Positions 16,022 to 18,441 of a stretch of DNA of 18,441 nucleotides are shown here, one piece after another. Each line of letters opens with the position of its first letter. Positions within the stretch are counted from its first letter, which is position 1. Where the stretch lies: assembly GCA_964438735.1 (NCBI GenBank), contig CAYTLW010000142.1, positions 1 through 18,441 on the forward strand, written 5' to 3'. This DNA is from CAYTLW01 sp964438735 (GTDB taxonomy: Bacteria; Myxococcota_A; UBA9042). Position numbers and translations under genes: made by a program. The notes beneath the pieces are model-generated. The model was not told the DNA's origin. It made no database searches and was given only the letters and a program-made list of their open reading frames with translations.

Positions 16022-16411
16022 TCAGTCCTGCAGCGCGTACCAGACGCGCAGCCGCACCGCCGCCCAGTTGGTCACGTCGGTGTTCTCCAGCCGCACGCTG
16101 CCCAGGCCACGCGGGTACTTGTCGCCCGCGGTGCCGTCGGCGCCGAAGCCGCGCAGGATCGTCGTCCGGGTGCGCGACAACGAGATCGCCGTGCCGTTCA
16201 TGTCCTCGAAGCGGTTCTCGTCGGCCGTCGACGCGCTGCTGCGCGTGAACGACAGCTCCACCGAGGCGGCCCCCGCCCCGACGCCGGTGTACTCCACCGT
16301 GTAGAGCACGCCGCGCGCGTTGCCGTAGCGCAGGTAGTCGTTTGGCGGCAGCCACCACTGGTACACGGTGTCCGTGACCGTGTCAGTGACCGTGGCCGTG
16401 CCGGTGGCCAT
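16022..16411 (-). CDS. D: divergent paralogue of A1 with Thr/Val/Asp repeat N-terminus
   Basis: From ATG 16411 this encodes 129 residues. The N-terminus is translated from the hexamer repeat (TATVTDTVTDTV). The domain follows as WWLPPNDYLRYGN, then LYTVEYTGVGAG, then FEDMNGTAISLSRTR, and ends with VRLENTDVTNWAAVRLRVWY. Each motif has a counterpart in A1 in the same order (FFTIEYYGAGAG, FENMNSSAISLSSGH, RLYVDNTHASNQAFVRVRVW), so common ancestry is clear. The start is uncertain: no good ribosome site precedes ATG 16411. The frame is open back to TTG 16516, which would overlap lnt by 44 bases, and a GTG at 16366 would remove the repeat. D lies between lnt and A1 in the probable operon. It lacks the Arg/Gly tail of A1. 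Function unknown. Confidence 0.75.
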   Translation of the reverse strand: MATGTATVTDTVTDTVYQWWLPPNDYLRYGNARGVLYTVEYTGVGAGAASVELSFTRSSASTADENRFEDMNGTAISLSRTRTTILRGFGADGTAGDKYPRGLGSVRLENTDVTNWAAVRLRVWYALQD

Positions 16412-16457
16412 GGCAGTGCCGGTGGCCGTGGCCGTGTCGGCGACCGTGGCCGTGGCG
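16368..16457. repeat. Degenerate hexamer tandem repeat, about 15 units
   Basis: Units of the form GTGNCC (GTGTCC, GTGACC, GTGGCC, GTGCCG and variants) run for about 90 bases. The tract lies mostly in the 61-base gap between lnt and ATG 16411 and in the first 15 codons of D. It is the same type of repeat as at 279-332, in the same orientation. The longer and more varied sequence suggests it is older than the near-perfect left copy. Confidence 0.8.
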
Positions 16458-16472
16458 GGGGCCCTCTCACCG

Positions 16473-18188
16473 TCACCGCGACAGCGACCGCCGCCAAAGC
16501 CAACCCCGCCAACCAAGCCACAAGACGATCAGCCCCACCAACCCCCACATGGGCCACATACCCCACAGCCGGAACGGGCTGTGCAGCTCGCGAACCTCCG
16601 CCGTGACGATGCGCGCATCCTCCGTCCACACACCTGTGCGCATCTTGATCCGTCCCGCCGCATCCACCAGCGCCGAGATGCCGGTGGCCGTGGCCCGAAC
16701 AAGCGGCCGGCGCAGCTCCACCGCGCGCGCCACCTGGACCATCAGGTGCAGCTCGGGCGCGTTGGTCGGGCCGAACCACACGTCATCGGTCAGGTTCAGC
16801 AGCACGTCGGCCTCGCCGGCCGTGCGCCAGACGAAGGACGGAAAGAGGGCCTCGTAACAGATGGTCAGCGCCACGCGCGCGCCGCCCAGGTCGAAGACGG
16901 CCTCGCCCTCTCCCGGATCCATGTCGGAGACGCCGGGGATCGCCTTGGCCAGCCCGGGGATCAGGTCACGACCCGGCATGTACTCGCCGAAGGGCACCAG
17001 CAGCTGCTTGTCATAGAACTGCGGCCGCTCTCCCGGCAGCAGGATCACCGCGGCGTTGCGGGCGCGCTCCTTCCAGCGCGGATCGGTGCGCCGCAGCGCG
17101 CCGAAGACGAAGGGCTTGCCGAACTCCTTGCCCAGCGCGCGGGCCTCCCTGGTGATGCGCAACAGCACCGGCGGCGCGCGCATGGCTTTGGCCGCCAGGC
17201 CCAACGCCTCTGGATCGCCAGGCAGCGGCACGTAGAAGAAGGGCAGCGAGCCCTCGGGCCAGATCAACGCGTCCACCTTGCCCAGGTCCAGGCTGCGCGT
17301 CAGGCGCTCGGCCCGGTGGTACATGGGCAGCCGCGGCTTCGGCGTCAAAGACTGCTTCTCGGCCAGCGACGGATTGGGCTGGACGATGGCGGCGGTCCAG
17401 CTCTTCTTGACCGGCGCCGTGTCGTGCGCGCCCAGGCGCGCCTGGCCATAGCCCCACCAGGCCAGCGCGATGACCAGGGCGACACCCGCCGGCGCCAGGG
17501 CGCGCTGCCACGGCCGACTGCCCGCCGCCTGCACGCCCAGGGCGGCCACCAATACGCACAGGCCGCTGACGCCCACCACGCCGATCACGTCTGCCGCCTG
17601 GAGCCATGCAGGGGCGACATAGAGCGCGTTGCCCAGGTACCAGGGGAACTGAAACGGAATGACGACCTCGACCGCCAGGTAGATGCCGGCCGCCTGCAGG
17701 GGCCAGAGCCAGCGCAGCCAGCTGGACCGATCGCCACGTTCATCTCGACGGCCCACGGCGGCCAGCAAACCGAACCAGACCGCCTGGTGCACGCCCATGA
17801 GCAGGCCGTAGAGCACCAGCACGACCGCCGCGACGGGGCCGGGCAGACCGCTCATGTCCTCCATGGTGCCGGCGATCCAGTAGAACACCACGGTATGCAA
17901 GGTGCCGCCGCCAACCAGTCCATAAAGCGCCGCCCGCCGCACAGATGGCGCCCGCCACCGCACCACCGCCAACAACGGCACCCAACCCACAATCGCCAGC
18001 GGCCAGAGCGACAGCCCCGGATAGGACGCCGCGACCAGCAAGCCGCTGACCAGCCCGGCGAGCAGGCCAGGCCACAGGGGCGCACGAGCCGCGTCAGCAG
18101 CCCGCGCCAGCGGGCGACCCGACGCCCCCGCCCCGACCTGCCCTCCAACGCCAACCCGACGGCCCTTCTGCTTACGACGGCGACTCAC
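16473..18188 (-). CDS. lnt: Apolipoprotein N-acyltransferase
   Basis: This inner-membrane enzyme adds the third acyl chain to the N-terminal cysteine of lipoproteins, using a phospholipid donor. The 571-residue protein has an N-terminal membrane region with several hydrophobic helices (about residues 40-250) and a carbon-nitrogen hydrolase domain (about 265-530). A last membrane helix (LWGMWPMWGLVGLIVLW) completes it. All three catalytic residues are present: Glu312 in WPEGSLPF, Lys394 in YDKQLLVPFGEY and Cys444 in CYEALFPS. GTG 18188 is chosen because GGGAG lies 6 bases upstream; ATG 18218 would add ten residues. The gene heads a run of minus-strand genes (D, A1, R1, L1), the last of which is a likely substrate. 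Its usual neighbours in other bacteria, such as CorC or YbeY genes, are not seen here. Confidence 0.95.
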   Translation of the reverse strand: MSRRRKQKGRRVGVGGQVGAGASGRPLARAADAARAPLWPGLLAGLVSGLLVAASYPGLSLWPLAIVGWVPLLAVVRWRAPSVRRAALYGLVGGGTLHTVVFYWIAGTMEDMSGLPGPVAAVVLVLYGLLMGVHQAVWFGLLAAVGRRDERGDRSSWLRWLWPLQAAGIYLAVEVVIPFQFPWYLGNALYVAPAWLQAADVIGVVGVSGLCVLVAALGVQAAGSRPWQRALAPAGVALVIALAWWGYGQARLGAHDTAPVKKSWTAAIVQPNPSLAEKQSLTPKPRLPMYHRAERLTRSLDLGKVDALIWPEGSLPFFYVPLPGDPEALGLAAKAMRAPPVLLRITREARALGKEFGKPFVFGALRRTDPRWKERARNAAVILLPGERPQFYDKQLLVPFGEYMPGRDLIPGLAKAIPGVSDMDPGEGEAVFDLGGARVALTICYEALFPSFVWRTAGEADVLLNLTDDVWFGPTNAPELHLMVQVARAVELRRPLVRATATGISALVDAAGRIKMRTGVWTEDARIVTAEVRELHSPFRLWGMWPMWGLVGLIVLWLGWRGWLWRRSLSR

Positions 18189-18194
18189 AGAACA

Positions 18195-18199
18195 CTCCC
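18195..18199 (-). promoter_or_regulatory. Shine-Dalgarno that favours the GTG start of lnt
   Basis: GGGAG lies 6 bases upstream of GTG 18188. No comparable site lies at a normal distance before the alternative ATG 18218. Confidence 0.55.
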
Positions 18200-18218
18200 G
18201 CAGGTATTGCAACCCCAT

Positions 18219-18441
18219 TCCGCGCCGATGTGTCTGAGCCGAGGGTCAACCACGCCCACTGCAGCGAAGCGAATCTCCACCCGAGGCGAGTCGAGGCGCG
18301 AGCGACCACAAACCTACTCGCCCAAGACCCAAAACCAACCGCGGGGGCAGTAGCCAAGGAGGGGAGCCACGAGGGGAACCTCCGGCCGCTGGGGGCGCAG
18401 CGCGAGGGCAAATCTGTCAAGTCGCGCAATCAAGCGAAGCC
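18219..18441. other. Region upstream of lnt to the window edge
   Basis: This part should contain the promoter of the lnt-D-A-R-L run. A perfect TTGACA (minus strand, 18420-18415) is present, but no acceptable -10 box follows at 16-18 bases, so I do not call a promoter. No gene or terminator is clear. Confidence 0.35.

Noticed and set aside
16368..18353. 661-codon open frame on the plus strand
   Set aside because: It is antisense to lnt, whose catalytic residues are all intact. The product is low-complexity, rich in Arg, Gln and His.
18415..18420. TTGACA on the minus strand as the -35 box of lnt
   Set aside because: The hexamer is perfect, but GC-rich sequence follows and no -10-like box is found at the right distance.

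Overview
The window is GC-rich bacterial DNA. Its secreted lipoproteins carry many cysteine-rich units of the CxDGxxCTxxxC type, and the starts include GTG and probably TTG. That combination is typical of Myxococcota (former Deltaproteobacteria). The phylum is an inference from protein style, because no rRNA or tRNA gene is visible. Eight intact protein genes are supported; most of the remaining sequence is gene debris that can be traced to those genes.

Layout. Positions 1-526 hold no intact gene, only a hexamer tandem repeat and small remnants. From 5233 back to 527 (minus) lies a 1568-residue mosaic lipoprotein: cysteine-rich repeats, an NHL-like propeller and a C-terminal DUF1554 domain. 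A SAM-dependent methyltransferase (5475-6245, plus) is divergent from it. A propeller lipoprotein, L2 (7848-6298, minus), follows. Positions 7849-9160 contain remnants. An AAA ATPase of the DUF4143 family (9163-10383, plus) sits inside this debris. Positions 10384-11699 hold more remnants, including a frameshifted DUF234-type ATPase tail.

From 18188 down to 11700 five genes run on the minus strand with short gaps: lnt (apolipoprotein N-acyltransferase), D and A1 (two paralogues of a small family I do not recognise), R1 (a 709-residue protein with a rhodanese domain, a hydrophobic segment and a cysteine-rich tail) and L1 (a propeller lipoprotein paralogous to L2). They look like one operon. 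Lnt performs the last step of lipoprotein maturation, and L1, L2 and the 1568-residue protein are predicted lipoproteins, so the link is plausible but unproven.

The main discovery is that the A-R-L set occurs three times in the same order and orientation. Copy 1 (15946-11700) is intact. Copy 2 (about 8420-6298) has a deleted, frameshifted A and a tiny piece of R, followed by intact L2. Copy 3 (10751-8624) keeps a fragment of A and a frameshifted part of L, with the ATPase between them on the opposite strand. A 133-bp tract is identical between A1 and the copy-3 fragment, and 58 bp of it are identical in all three copies. This suggests recent duplication or gene conversion, possibly with the partial copies acting as donor cassettes.
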